This document shows positions 1-11,862 of a DNA stretch of 64,000 nt, piece after piece. The notes below the pieces were generated by a model that worked only from the letters and a program-made list of their open reading frames with translations, had not been told where the DNA came from and ran no database searches. The DNA comes from Trogon surrucura (taxonomy: Eukaryota > Chordata > Aves > Trogoniformes > Trogonidae). A program made the position numbers and the translations under genes. Each line of letters starts with the position of its first letter. The stretch's first letter is position 1. The DNA is taken from contig CM036658.1 in the NCBI GenBank assembly GCA_020746105.1, positions 15,608,689 through 15,672,688 on the forward strand. The letters are read 5' to 3'.

Positions 1-286
1 CGGTGACAACCACTGATAGGACAAGGGGTAATGGGCTGAAACTGGAACATAAGAGGTTCCGCTTAAACTCGAGAAGAAACTTCTTCTCAGTGAGGGTGGC
101 GGAACACTGGAACAGGCTGCCCAGGGAGGTTGTGGAGTCTCCTTCTCTGGAGACATTCAAGACCTGCCTGGACACGTTCCTGTGTAGCATAATCTAGGCA
201 TTCCTGCTCTGGCAGGGGGATTGGACTTGATGATCTTTCGAGGTCCCTTCCAATCCCTAACATTCTGTGATTCTGTGTAATTCTAT
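1..286 (+). mobile_element. CR1 LINE 3' fragment
   Basis: The sequence matches the 3' part of avian CR1 retrotransposons: a degenerate ORF2 C-terminal stretch ([19 protein letters not shown] wording), the 'gaggtcccttccaa' block, and a tail with ATTCTGTG-like short repeats at about 262-286. The 5' end lies outside the window or is truncated, as is usual for CR1. It lies in HABP4 intron 1, antisense to that gene. Confidence 0.9.
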
Positions 287-3160
287 CAATTCTCCACTTT
301 CACAAATGTAGCCTGGGATGAGGAAGTGCCAAATGAACAATTATTTCTATTTTGCCCAAGTAGCACACACAGGAATAGATCAAAGGCGAAATAAGTGCAG
401 TTTTGATTCAGTCAGGGTGAACATTTGAACAACCATAGTAGCCAGATGAAAGACTAGTATAGCATGTGTATTTGAAGAAAAAACGAATGACAAAACACTG
501 GCCATCTACCCTTAGATATTTTCTCAATCAAAGATCACAAACATTGATTTTTGGAGGAGAAATGCCCAGACAGGCTTCCATGTCTTTACCCAGACTGCTG
601 TCTGAATAGATATTTGCTTTGATTTATCAACATCACCCTACAGGAGAAAGGACCACAGGTCAATTATAGTCAATGCAGAAAAACACATTCTTACTCTTTA
701 TTTCACAAAATCGGTCTGAAATTACATTCGCTTATTTCTGTAAAATAAAAAAATATTCTTTGCCTTCTCCCAAGTCCCACCTGCATTTCTATATACACTC
801 CTATTGCATCCTCAGCCACCTTTGCTCAAAACAAAAACTTTAAATTTCTCCCAATACAGAAATCATTCTATCAGTTTTGTCATGTATGTAACTCTAGTGT
901 GTTTCTTCTATTTTTTTACATCCGTGAGGTGACCAAAGGAGCAGACATACTTCAAGATGTAAGTTGAGATTCCTTCAAAGGCATTTTCTATCTTCCTTGC
1001 TACTGCTACCTCAGTAATTCCAAGTGCTGCTTCTCTCTTATATGGCAACTGGAAATGGATCTGCTGTTCTACTCTTAACAGTCCCAAGGAGTCCACGCTC
1101 CCGTCCTTAAACTACAGCAGCTTGAATTCTGTGAAATCTTTCACACTGCATTATAGGTTGCAATGCTGTCTCCCACCTCAACTCACATTCTCCCATATAT
1201 ATTACTTTACACTCACTGATAATATATTGCCTTTATCATTTTATAGCCCATTTACAGTGCAGTTTGTGTCACTGTCCCACAACCTTTCTTCTACTGGGCT
1301 CGTACTAGCAAACTTCAGTTATTTATGCCTCTAACAGCCCTTTCAGCACAGATATCCCACCCACCTACATACAAAGTAAAAAAATTAAAGCTGTGCTTAT
1401 TTTTTTTTCATTTTAGACAAGTTACAATCAACTGCCTTGAAGATGTTAAATCTAAGCTAACAGCAGTACAGTACTGAAATCTCTTTCTACCTATTCCCAG
1501 ACACCCTTCTTTCCTCTATTTTCAGCTTAAGAACTCAGTTAAAAATGAAAGAAAAATCTGACTCTCCAGAAACAATTTAATGGGAGTTCAGAGGAGACGA
1601 ATTAAGTACAAAAACCAAATAGGAATACTGCTCTAGTTGGTCTGGAACGAGAGCAAGTGGATAAATTGTGCTAAATTCAAGGATCTCTGTCATTAATTAT
1701 GGCTGCATGCAAAGACACTATTTCATTACCATCTCAGTAATATCTAAACATGGACAGCCAATCTTCCTTCACAATAAAGCTGCATACCTAGAAATAGTAA
1801 AAGACAGTTCATGCTCTGAGGGACTTACTTTGCTATATTTTAAGAGTACAGCCCATTTCAGATCGAACAAACCATCTTACTTCCTCCCCTTTGCACGTGT
1901 GTGTCCATGTGACTTTAATTCCAAACTTCAAGCAATTAATTGTGTGAACTAAAGCATGGCTAATCACACGATCTGCAGAATAATACCACAGTATCCCAAA
2001 ATACAAAAAAAAAAAAGGCTTCAGCTATTGCATGCAATGCACCAAAGAAAGACATGGAGAGTTAGACTCTATTCTGTGGTATTTTGTTTTCATGTGTGCC
2101 AGTACTCAATTAAAGAATTGCCTACTGCAGCTTTCCTCTGGACAATCCTTATGACTATGCAGCTGAAAGAATGGTATCGGAATAAATTATTTAAAAATAA
2201 GAAAATCGCAATCAGTATAAGCTAAAATTCCCCTAGAAACATTCTGTGCCATATTAACTTAAAAGCATAGCTAAAAACTCAAACACATAGTATTCAGGAA
2301 CTACATCTAAATGTTACACGAGTCATCAAATGTACATGAAAGAAGAAAACCTTTTAGAGGTATTAGCAACAAAGGTTCAGAGATTTCAACAGAACAGAGC
2401 TTATTACTGCATGATCAACAAATTTAATTTGCCCGGACCGGTAAAGAATGCAAGCTCTGCAACTGCGCCTTTTGAATAAAGAGCTGGCAAATGCAGTTTG
2501 GCCACTGTGCTAAGAATGAACTGAGTTAACATTAAGTGGTACAATTATAAGAGCTGTAATACCTATGAACAGCCTTTACCCAAATCGTCAGCATACAATC
2601 TAAAAATCACAAAATGCAACAGTCAGCAGAAGAGGAAAATACACATCAGTAAGATAAAAAATGCCGGTTTTGGTAGGCTATGAAATAGGAATTCATTTTC
2701 TCCTTAAAGAAAGATTAAAAAGTAGTCTCCTTACAGTTGTGTCAATTCATAATAAATAGTTCAGATTCTGAAGGTCAAAGCACAGCATTAGCTGGGAAAA
2801 CTCTTTCAGGAGGCTTGTTTTGTATTGAAAACATCTCCACAAATTAAGTAAACACTCCTTCGGAAAAGGCCATGAAGAACTAGATTTAAAAAAAAGTGAC
2901 TTACAGAAGTTTGTGAGTAAACCTTCCACTCTTGCATCAAAATGTCACACCAAAAGAAGTCTCTCATGCTACCATACAACTTCTTATATATTGCAAGACC
3001 AAAGAATAGGCTTTCTTGACATCTTTCTAAAGGTAAAGACTACTACTTTGTTCAGATTTAATATGCTCCACGAAACAATACAACACAAACAAAAATTGCG
3101 AAACCTTTAATAAGGCTTTTTGTAACACAACCGAGCAAAACACCTCTGTAATCAGATAAA
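287..3160. other. HABP4 intron 1, unannotated sequence
   Basis: This is AT-rich single-copy-looking DNA downstream (in gene sense) of HABP4 exon 1. I searched both strands for the arginine/glycine-rich later exons of HABP4 and found none, so they presumably lie before position 1. Short A and T runs occur, but I recognise no gene or repeat. Confidence 0.6.
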
Positions 3161-3162
3161 AC

Positions 3163-3612
3163 AGCCTGGAGGGTGTCCAAAGGAGGGCCATGAAGATGAT
3201 CAAAGGGCTGAAGAGCCTACCATTTGAGAAAAGACTGAACGAGTAAGGTCCCTCCTCCCTGGAGAAGACTTCAGTGGGAGGTCACATCGCAGTACTCCTG
3301 TACTTGAAGGTGAGCTATAAAGAGAATGGGGGCTCTCTCTTCAGAAGGAGCCACGAGGAGAAGACAAGGAGCAATAGGTACAAGTTGCATTAGGAGAGGT
3401 TTCATGGCAGTACCAGAAAGAAATTGGTAACAATCATTTGCTGGAACAATCTTCCCAGGGACGCGGTGGAGTCCCCATCACTGGACGTTTTCATGATGCA
3501 GCTGGACAGAGTCCTAGATGATCTCTTGCAGGCGGCCTTTCCCAGGAAGGTTGGACCAAACAATTCTTCGAGGTCCCTTCTAACCAGGGCAATTCTGTCA
3601 TGATTCTATGAA
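3163..3612 (+). mobile_element. CR1 LINE 3' fragment
   Basis: CR1-type sequence runs from 'cagcctggagggtgtccaa' through 'gaggtcccttctaacc' to a terminal ATTCTATG-like tail at about 3595-3610. The coding part is broken by substitutions and small indels. The orientation is plus, antisense to HABP4, whose intron it occupies. Confidence 0.88.
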
Positions 3613-3699
3613 CACTAGTACAATACAGACTGAATTTTGTTGTTTCAACCATAATACCAGAATCTGACTCAGCTGTTTAGATGGGTCTTAGATGCTTCT

Positions 3700-4628
3700 T
3701 CATGTTCCTCAGAGGTTGTAACTGGGTCCAGTACTATTTAGCATTTTTGTCAGTCACATGGATGATGGGACTGAGCGCATCCTCAGCAAGTCTGCAGATG
3801 ACACAAATCTGTGTAGTGCAGTCAACACACTGGAGGGAAGGGATACCACCCAGAGGGACCTTGACAGGCCCTTGCGAGATGGGCCTGTGCAAAACTCATT
3901 AAGTTCAACAAGGTCAAGCACAAGGTCCTGCACCTGAGCTGATACAATCCCAAGTAAAAAGAGAGGCTGGGGGATGAAGGGATAGAGAGCAGCCCAGTAG
4001 AGAAGGACTTGGGGTGGTCAGTGGCTGAAAAACTGAAGATGAGCCAGCAATGTGCGCTCACAGCCCAGAAGGCCAATCGCATCCTAAGCTGCATCAAAAG
4101 GTATGGCCAACAGACTGAGCGGCAATCCTGCCCCTCTGCTCTCACGAGACCCAGGACATGGACTTGTTGCAGAGAGTCTAGAAGAGGACCATGAAGATGA
4201 TCAGAGGGCTGGAGAACCTCCTACAGAAGGACAGGATGAGAGCTAGGTTGTTGAACCTGGAGAAGTGAAGGCTCCACAAAACTTAGCAGCCTTCCAGTAC
4301 CTAAAGGCAGCCTACAGGAAAGAAGGGGAGGGACTCTTTATCAGGGAGTGCAGCAATAGGACAAGAGGTAACAGTTTCAAACTGAAAGAGGGTAGATTTA
4401 GATTAGGTATTAGGAAGAAGTCTTTACTATGAGGGTGGTGACACACCAGAACACATTGCCCAGACAAGTGGATGCCCCCTCCTCGGAAGCGTTCAAGGTC
4501 TAGTTGGATGGGGCTTTGAGCAATCTGGTTTAGTCGGAGGTGTCCCTTGTCCACAGCAGTAGGTTTGGAGCTAGGCGATCCCTGAGGTCCCTTCCAATCT
4601 AAACCATGCCACAATTCTATGGTTCTTT
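3700..4628 (+). mobile_element. CR1 LINE fragment with reverse-transcriptase remnant
   Basis: This longer CR1 copy begins within the reverse transcriptase region (a 'GP(V/I)LF..F' type stretch and a degraded ADD catalytic site around 3790-3800). It continues through the ORF2 C-terminus to the 3' tail (ATTCTATGG near 4614). The reading frame is broken several times. It lies just after another CR1 fragment of the same orientation, so this is a second insertion or a rearranged pair. Confidence 0.88.
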
Positions 4629-7041
4629 ATGGTGTTTTAATTCCTAATCAGTGAAATGAAATTAAAGGGAGATACAACCTAAACCTGAAAGAAAGAAAAA
4701 AAACATAACTAACAAAATTTTTCAAGGGTTGTTCTTTTTTTTTTTTTTTAATACAAGTAGAGTCATTAGTTTTACAGTTTAGTAATTTTAATCAATAGTA
4801 TTTATTTCCCCAAACAGAGGTGCACTCTTCTAGCAATATGTCCATCATTAGAAGCTTTACACCAAACTGACCTGGTATGAGGACCTTTGCAAGTAGTTAG
4901 TCATTTTCAACTGTTAAGCTGATAGTTCCCTTAATCCTTTACTGCATCCAGAAGTTTTCTGACAGAAACTTGTAAAACAAGTCAACTTTATGTGGTCCAA
5001 ATAAAAGCTGTCTCCTCTCTTCCAAAAAAAAAAAAAAATCCCAGATTTTTCACCTCTTGCTTGCTATTTGTGACCTACACCATCACTGCGTTTGCCTTAA
5101 GACAGAGAACTCTGTCCTTCAGAACTCTGTCCTTCAGAGCAGGCCTGCTAAGACACCACGTCTGAAAGAGAAGCAGGCAAACAGGACCAAGTGTTAACTC
5201 TCTGTCCTGGTTTAGTATCCTGAGCACATTCATAGTCCTTACTTTACAACAGGCCCAAAACAGAAACATATGTGGACACAATCCAGGATAGCCTCTTCCT
5301 TTAAAGACGAAAGTGCAGCACTTTTCAGAGCAAATAACTCAAGATAGATGTTAATTCACTTTCATAAAGGCTACTATAAGCCAGCAGTCTTTTATCCACT
5401 TTAAATTAGCAGGTAATAGAAAAAATATGCACATGCCTGATGTCTCTATATAAGAAACTAGGTTTCTTATTATCGAAGTGGCAGAAAATAGTCAAAGACA
5501 CTCCACAGGATCACTGTATATTAGCACAGAATTACACACAGAACCTGTATGCTTAAGATACCTGCAGACAAGTAGACTGTAAAGGATGCTCTACACATAC
5601 TTCCATGCACCCGGTAGGTTACTGACGACCGCCAGTTCTTGTTCAAGAACTTTTTCATCAAAACTGGAGACTTCTGTTCACTGAACAGGTTCCTTTGCTT
5701 TCAGTTGATAACCACTGCAAAGCATCCTTTAAATAAGATAAGCCTGTTACTAGTGTGAGTATCGGTCTTATGGGCAGAGATCTCTGACGAAGTCACGTAA
5801 CATCCGCAGAGGGACAGTGACAACTTGTTAAGATCATCCTCTACAAAGATGCTCATTAACTAGTGGGTATTCGGCATTGAAAGATTCTCTGCTACACAAG
5901 GTGAAATAATCACTGTTGAATCAGTTATAAGAATCTAAATCTAAGTAACAGAACTGTTAGTGCTGGCAACAACTTGAGAGCAATAGCTCCTATTCCAAGC
6001 CCACACCATTTTCTAGGGCATTAAACCACACAGTTCAGTTATTGTGAATTTAACGGGAGCTCTTACTACCAAAAGAAATCGCTATCTTAGGAATAGTTAA
6101 TGTGTTAAGCTTCACTGCTCACTGCAGGAGAATAGGAATTTACAACAACTCAAGAGGGTAAAACCAGAGTCTCCTGTGTAATAAACTCTCAACATTTGGA
6201 AACCAACAGCTAGCTCTCAGATATTTTAGATAGTGAGTCCAGCAACATGAAGTTTAATACCAGGTAAGTAATAACAACCAGACCCACAAGAACGCCTCCA
6301 AATGCAAGGGACTATAGCCCAGCAAAGCCTTCAACTGCAAAGAGGACTTTGCTAGACATTCTGATGCAAAAGCCGACTGTCTCCCTACTCCCCAAGCATC
6401 ATTTCGCATCAAAACCTAGCATCTGACGAACACTCTAAACCATTTCTGATCACCAAATAGGTCACCCAGTAAACAATTTTTTATTCAAGGGTTCGGGCAC
6501 CGATGCAAGCTTAAGCCAAACTAAGCACAGATCCCCTAACACCATGAAGAAGCTGAAGTACCAGAAAACTCACAGGTAGCAAGAAAACAAGCCCGGAAGC
6601 ATCGAACACTGAAGGAAAACGACCAGGGTGACAAACGGCGAAATGCTCGAGAACTACATGTGCCGGGGTGGAAGACTCAGCGGTCTTCCCTTCGGCAGCT
6701 TCCCGCAAGCCCGTGTCAGGAAGCAGCATGCCCAAGAGCGGCCACTCCGAGGCAGCGCTCCGGCGGTCCCTTCTCTGCCCAAGGGGACTTTGAGGTGCGC
6801 GCTCGCCACCACAGGAAAACCAACAAGCCAGGCTGTCTGTGCCGAGACCCTGCTACCGACCACCGGCTGCGCTCCACGCGACGGCTGCCAAGGGGCTGGG
6901 CAAGCGCGGAGCCGCGCCGCGCTGCAGGGCCCAGGCTGCCCGCACCGGCACCGGCCGCCGGGACCATCCTTCCTCCTCACGGGGAAAGCGGCGGGCCGCG
7001 GGCCGCGCGCCCCCACCCCCCACCCCCCACCCCCCGCGTAC
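4629..7041. other. HABP4 intron 1, proximal part
   Basis: No exon or recognisable repeat was found. There is a 16-base tandem duplication around 5107-5138 and poly-A/T runs at about 4737-4750 and 5025-5037. GC content rises sharply after about 6650, where the CpG-rich region of the HABP4 5' end begins. Long open frames there on both strands are a side effect of base composition. Confidence 0.6.
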
Positions 7042-7318
7042 CGGGCTGCGACAGCCCCCCGGGCGCGGAGAGGCTCCCGGGCTGCTTGCGCTCCTTTTGG
7101 GACTCCTTCTTGCCGCCGCCCGCCCTGCCGCCGTGACCGGCTTTCTTGGCTGCGCCGTCGTCGCGCTGCCTGCGCTGCTGCTGGCGGCGCTCGGCCTCGC
7201 GCAGGACGTCGAAGGGGTCCGACTCGTCGTCCAGGAGCTGGTAGAAGCGGTTGGCGACGGTGCAACCGAAGCTCTCCTGCATGACGGCGGCCACCGGGCT
7301 GCCCACCGCCCCGTTCAT
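7042..7318 (-). CDS. HABP4: HABP4 coding exon 1 (hyaluronan-binding protein 4, N-terminus)
   Basis: The exon encodes about 92 residues starting [11 protein letters not shown] and containing the family signature [21 protein letters not shown] (residues 18-37), then a basic Arg/Gln/Lys-rich stretch and KKESQKERK. This matches the N-terminal domain of human HABP4 (Ki-1/57), an RGG-rich, RNA- and hyaluronan-binding regulatory protein of nucleus and cytoplasm, paralogous to SERBP1. I chose the ATG at 7318 because the following residues align with human; another ATG sits immediately upstream at 7321. The donor used here (CCCG|GTACGC, exon end 7042) is the best near the family boundary but is weak, so the 3' limit is uncertain. 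Later exons fall outside the window. The gene is divergent from ZNF367, as in human. Confidence 0.9.
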
Positions 7319-7760
7319 CATCCCGCGCTGCCGCTGGGCTGAAGCAGCCCTGGCCGCAGGGCACAACTGCGGGCGGACGGGCAACTGCCGGCCCGGCTCA
7401 GCGCTGCCAAGACCGCCACACCGTTGCCATTGCCCCGCCCCCCCGCCCAGCCGCAGCGACCAATCGCACTTCGGAGCTGCGCGCAGACCCACGGCCACCA
7501 CCTATCAACGCCACCGGCCCCACCCACCGACAGCCCGCGCGACCAATGGTAAAAAACGGCAAGGGCGAGCAGCCAATCCCGGTTTTAGGCTCCGCCTCGC
7601 CGCTGGGATGCGGCTACGGCCAATTAGCGTGCAGTGTCCGCACAATCAATAATGACGGCTGGCCAATGCGGTGAGCTGCGCCGGCCGTTCGGCCTGATTA
7701 ATTATTCATAAGAGCGCTACCCAAGAGCCGCTCTCGCCGTCCGTGTTACCCGCCCCCCGC
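7300..7760 (-). promoter_or_regulatory. HABP4 CpG-rich promoter with five CCAAT boxes
   Basis: A GC- and CpG-rich block lies immediately upstream of the HABP4 start. On the plus strand there are CCAAT pentamers at 7460-7464, 7543-7547, 7573-7577, 7620-7624 and 7663-7667, most in NF-Y-like contexts. An AT-rich stretch with TATTCATAAG lies near 7704-7713. NF-Y acts in either orientation, so the array could serve HABP4, a divergent transcript, or both. The transcription start was not determined. Confidence 0.7.
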
Positions 7761-7768
7761 TGGCGGCC

Positions 7769-7783
7769 ATGGCGGCGGGTAAG
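7769..7783 (+). other. Possible divergent first coding exon (5 codons)
   Basis: On the plus strand, a strong initiation context (GCGGCCATGG) opens a five-codon frame, MAAGK, that runs directly into a consensus 5' splice site (AAG|GTAAGG at 7783/7784). It lies about 100 bases past the last CCAAT box and about 60 bases past a TATA-like stretch. No downstream partner exon was recognised. It may be the first exon of a divergent non-coding or small-protein transcript, or chance. Confidence 0.3.
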
Positions 7784-7789
7784 GTAAGG

Positions 7790-9802
7790 TTACGGCGGGG
7801 CAGCGGCACCGCGCTCGGCCGTCCGCCCGCTGGACGCAGCGATTGCAGGAGGCCGGAAAACGCCTCGTCCGTCCGTCCGTCCGTATGCACGTCTGGGCAG
7901 ACTGTTTAGTAAGAGTTTATCATCTGATACCGTCACAGAGCTACGTCACCCCGGGTCTGTTGATACAATTCGCGTCCGCTAACGGGGGGCTTTGAAGAAA
8001 GAGGGAGTGCCCCTCTTTGGGTGGCCAGCACGCACGCATGAACCAGCGCGGTGTTCGAATTGTCCCTTTCTGCATAAAACCGCGTCGCTGGACCTCCCCG
8101 AGCACGTGCAGTGACACTTCCAACAGTTCACAGATGTCGCATGCCAGCGGGACATGTGGGTCTCACAGTTTAACTTGGGAGAGATGCTCTGTTCAGCAAA
8201 ACCTGTGAATGGAGCTCCCCAGGTCGTCACTGAGCCTCAGCGATGCGAAACTGTACATGCCGGTCACAGCCAGCTGCAGCCCAGTCCCATCGCTGTCTCG
8301 AGGTTTATAAACATGACCAACAGTGCAAACACTGCTGGAGACTCAACTGGATTTGTTCACAGTGGGCACGCAGCTGCACAGACAAACAGCCCTGTCCCCT
8401 CTATCAGCTATGCTGTAAAAATCTCAGCCCTTCAGACACACGTGACCAACAAATGCCAAGATTTCTGCGATAAGGCTGTTTTCATCATGATTATTCATGG
8501 GAAACTAACAGTTCCTCTATCACAGTAACTGCAAGTCCCACCTTGCCTTGAAACTAATTCTATCCTTAGTACAGGGCCTTAACTGGACTCCCTGCTGTGC
8601 TTCAAAGGGTGGAATTAGGGCCAGTGCTGGCTGGCACCGTAACAACCCTCTCTCCTCCCTCTATCTCACAGATAGGTCTGGGCACACTGTCATAAACCAA
8701 ATTATGGAGCATCCCCTACACATTACTCCAAGCCCTGAACGTAATCACTGCGCATCCCCCTAGCTTTCTCATAGACCCACTTATGCCAGGCATGCTTGCT
8801 ACAGAATAAAACTAATTTCATTAGATTGTGCCCTTTCCAGCTTCATCCTCATTCAAGATATCACAAACAGTTTTGCATCAATGAAAATAATGACAGCAAT
8901 GCAGTTAGGGCTGTTATGTATTTACAAACAGCTTTACAAAATCCTGGCAGTCAAGTCACATCTCTTAGGCTCTGACATGCTTCAAATCAAGGCAGGAAAT
9001 TCTAACTCAGCAGAGACTATATTATCATGATCTCTGCACAGTTCTCAAGTTGTAAAAAAATAGCTAGCCAAACTAAAAATTTCTGAAAGCATTTCTATGA
9101 ATATGATACAGTAATAAAATACTGTAAAAGAGATGTTTATCTGGATCAACCGTGCTTGTCTCTAAATAGTTGTCTGGTGGAAGGATGAAACTAGATGTAT
9201 TTTCAGTGAAGAGAAAGAACTGTAAAACTACCTTGTCCTGTTCTAGCCTGGGGAAACTCATTAACACCACCACATTACTGCAACACATCAACAAAAAAAA
9301 CACACCAAATCTTTTGAAGGCCTTTATGGAACCTTTTGATATCAAACACTGCACCCACACCTGATTTCCTCAACACTGTATCCAGAAAGCTTTTTAGAAA
9401 ATTGTGAAGTGTTATTTCTATTTAAAACATTCTACAAGCTTGCATCAGAGCCTCGTGATATGCTGTACATAAAAAACGGCAGACTAGAGGGTGTCATTAT
9501 TGACTACAGAGTGTCTTTGTGATGAAATACGCAATTCAGAAATATTTGAGCAGCAGAATTTGAGACGATGTTTTGTGGAATCTGGCCTTATTTTCACAAA
9601 GTTTGGAAAGAAGCAAAAAAAGAGCTGTAACTTTTGCAAAAGGTTCCACACTGATAACCAAGAACAGCATGAGCTATAAAAACATCTTGTCTGTCTATAT
9701 AATTTTCTAAAATTAATGTAAAATGCTAAAAAAAAATATGTATTTTCTGATACTCTGAGTTATCAATCAAAACAAAATTTCTGTAGTACATATTTCAAAC
9801 CT
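7790..9802. other. Intergenic, no recognised gene
   Basis: A short (CCGT)n run sits at about 7866-7884. A 124-codon open frame at 8154-8528 (plus) has no domain I can name. An AATAAA at about 8805 could end a divergent transcript, but nothing links them. The remainder is AT-rich with no recognised element. Confidence 0.5.
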
Positions 9803-10580
9803 TGTCACAGGTTAGGACTGGGCTGGTCACTAAAGCGCAGACAGATGCCCTCGAACCCCCTCTTCCCTCCCCCCAAACGGGAAGGAAAAGCGAATGAGGC
9901 AGAGAGGCTTGCAGGTTAGGAAAGAAAACTAGAGCAGCTTTAATGAAACAATAATAAATATAACAGTGAAATGATAAAGAACTATATATAACTATATCTA
10001 AGTCCAATACCGAACCAGACTTCCACTGCTAGCAATTCCCGCTGGTGCTGCAGAGCAGGCAGCACCAGGGAAGTCCCAGATGGTGGGAGCTGGATAAAGG
10101 GAGCTGGATTCAGGAACTCAGGATCGGGATTAAAAACAGGAGATCGGACACAGTCCTCCCTGGACACCGGCCATGGCAGAAAGAGAGAGCGTGCGCTAAA
10201 GCTCTCGTGATCACTCAATTTATACTAAATATGACGTATATGGGATGGAATACTCTCGTTGGTCACCTGTCCTGTCTGTTACCCCCTGGAGGTGCCACCT
10301 TTTACTTCCTTGTGACCCCTCTTACTCCCCAGCACCCCCAGCGTGGCACACGAGAGCCAGCAGTGGCCTTGGTCACTATAGGAGTAAGTATCAGCAAGAG
10401 CCTTTCTGCATCCCAGTTCCAGGCAGTGACTGTAAACATCAGGTGTTATCACTGCCAGTAGCACACACTGTCTGCAAAAACATGCTGCTGACTTCAGAAC
10501 GTGCAGGCTTTGAGAAGAGGCTGAGCTGGAAAGTAAAAATCACTGAACAGAATTGGTTTCATTTAGCTCAAACCAGGACA
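9803..10580 (-). mobile_element. Solo LTR of an avian endogenous retrovirus (first copy)
   Basis: Read on the minus strand, the element starts TGTCCTGGTTTGAGC and ends CTAACCTGTGACA, giving the TG...CA ends of an LTR. It contains TATAAAT-like and ATTAAA signals in the right order. The flanks AACCT (9798-9802) and AATCT (10581-10585) look like a 5-base target-site duplication with one mismatch. No internal retroviral sequence is attached, so it is a solo LTR. The TGTCCTGGTTT start is common among ERVK/ERVL-type avian LTRs; the exact family is unassigned. Confidence 0.8.
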
Positions 10581-11412
10581 AATCTCAAACTGATTAAAAG
10601 TCTTGAATAGCAGATTAATGTCTTCACCTGCAGCTTTACACCATGTGAGATCTATGTGTGATTGTAAAGTTATTTAAATAACAAAAGCTGGACAAAGAAA
10701 ACTTGAATTTTATGGTTGACATGAAACCAAACATTCTGCCTGGATTTTTACACTGAATAGGTAGCAGTGATGGATTTGGTATGATTATATATTTGCATGC
10801 AAAGCCTGAATCTCACATTTGCAGTGCTGAGCACAGGTGCCCAACTTTTGACACTGGATTACTCATTAAAGTCGAGGGCTGACTGCCAAAGTTGCTCCTC
10901 CAACTACGTTCTCTCCACAAGTGGATTTTTTACCTGCACAGAACTACAGCCCTACACAAGCTTCCCAAATATGTACAGATATAGAGTATGGTATCTTTAA
11001 AAAAGAAAATGAAATAAGGGGTCTTTTGGTAAAGGGCAAAGGTGCCTAATTACAGTAGTCAGGGAATTGAGAGTGTAGGCTGATGTTCCTCTGACCTTTA
11101 TAGCTAAGCATTTAATCACCAGCAAGGGGTATTCCTGTCCTTGACAGGACAGCCACTGTCTTATCCCTGGACATGAATCCCATTCACTACTACCTAAATC
11201 TCCCCTGTCTGGAATAGAAACTGCCTGAACCCACCATAGGGTTGACTGGGGCAGGGCACCCAAACAGATAGCTGATAACATGGTGTCACTTGGTGGATTT
11301 ATTTTCCAGTGATGTAATTCTGCTGAACTCAATTGACTACATGGAGTTTTAAGCCAAGCAGTAAAGTGCCTGTCTTTAGCCCGTATCCAGGGTGAAACTA
11401 TGGTAGTCATTC
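10581..11412. other. Intergenic between two solo LTRs
   Basis: About 830 bases separate the two LTRs. I see no primer-binding site, polypurine tract or retroviral coding motif, so the pair is unlikely to be one provirus. No gene was recognised. Confidence 0.5.
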
Positions 11413-11862
11413 TGTTAAGCGATGTCCCCTCCCAAGACGAGAGGAGGAACTGGGAAGAGGAGACCTGTGGGCTGAAATGAGAACAGATTTAACGAAACAG
11501 CAAAACTAATATTAATACTAATGCAAATATAGCATATACAAAGACATACTCAGCCCAGTGAACGTATGGAAGTCACAATAAACAGGAAAGCAGTTCTCGG
11601 GAGCAGAATGATCAGCAAGCCTCTCTAAGGACAGTGACACCTGACAGGTAGTGAAGGAGGAAGAGAAGGAAGCCCCTGTCCTCAGCAATTTTCCCTTTTA
11701 GAATGAGCCTGACATTTTTGGTATGAGATACACCTGCGACCTGGCTCAGGTCAGCTGCCCTCACTTTCCCTCTCCAGCTTAAGCTCCCAGCTGACTCAAA
11801 ACAGATAAAAGCCTGCAAAAACCATGGCTGGCCTGTAATTCCATCTCACTGAAACTAGGACA
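11413..11862 (-). mobile_element. Solo LTR of an avian endogenous retrovirus (second copy)
   Basis: On the minus strand the element begins TGTCCTAGTTTCAGTGAG and ends GGACATCGCTTAACA, again TG...CA. It resembles the 9803-10580 element in its opening bases but is shorter and diverged, so it is probably a related family. No matching target-site duplication was seen (CATTC before, CGAAG after), which suggests age or an imprecise boundary. No internal sequence adjoins it. Confidence 0.7.

Noticed and set aside
908..1096. 62-codon minus-strand open frame with protein-like composition
   Set aside because: It lies in HABP4 intron 1, has no domain I recognise, no convincing acceptor before it, and does not match any HABP4 exon. 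It is probably chance.
6628..7652. Several long open frames (up to 236 codons) on both strands
   Set aside because: These lie in the CpG-rich HABP4 5' region, where stop codons are rare. Only the minus-strand part 7042-7318 matches a known protein.
7866..7884. (CCGT)n short tandem repeat
   Set aside because: Fewer than five full units in a CpG-rich region. Unremarkable.
8154..8528. 124-codon plus-strand open frame downstream of the HABP4 divergent promoter
   Set aside because: No recognisable domain, weak start context and no splice link to the candidate exon at 7769. Kept as intergenic.
10045..10461. 138-codon plus-strand open frame
   Set aside because: It lies wholly inside the antisense solo LTR 9803-10580 and has no protein similarity.
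10581..11412. The possibility that the two antisense LTRs flank one provirus
   Set aside because: They differ in length and sequence, and no primer-binding site, polypurine tract or retroviral coding motif lies between them.
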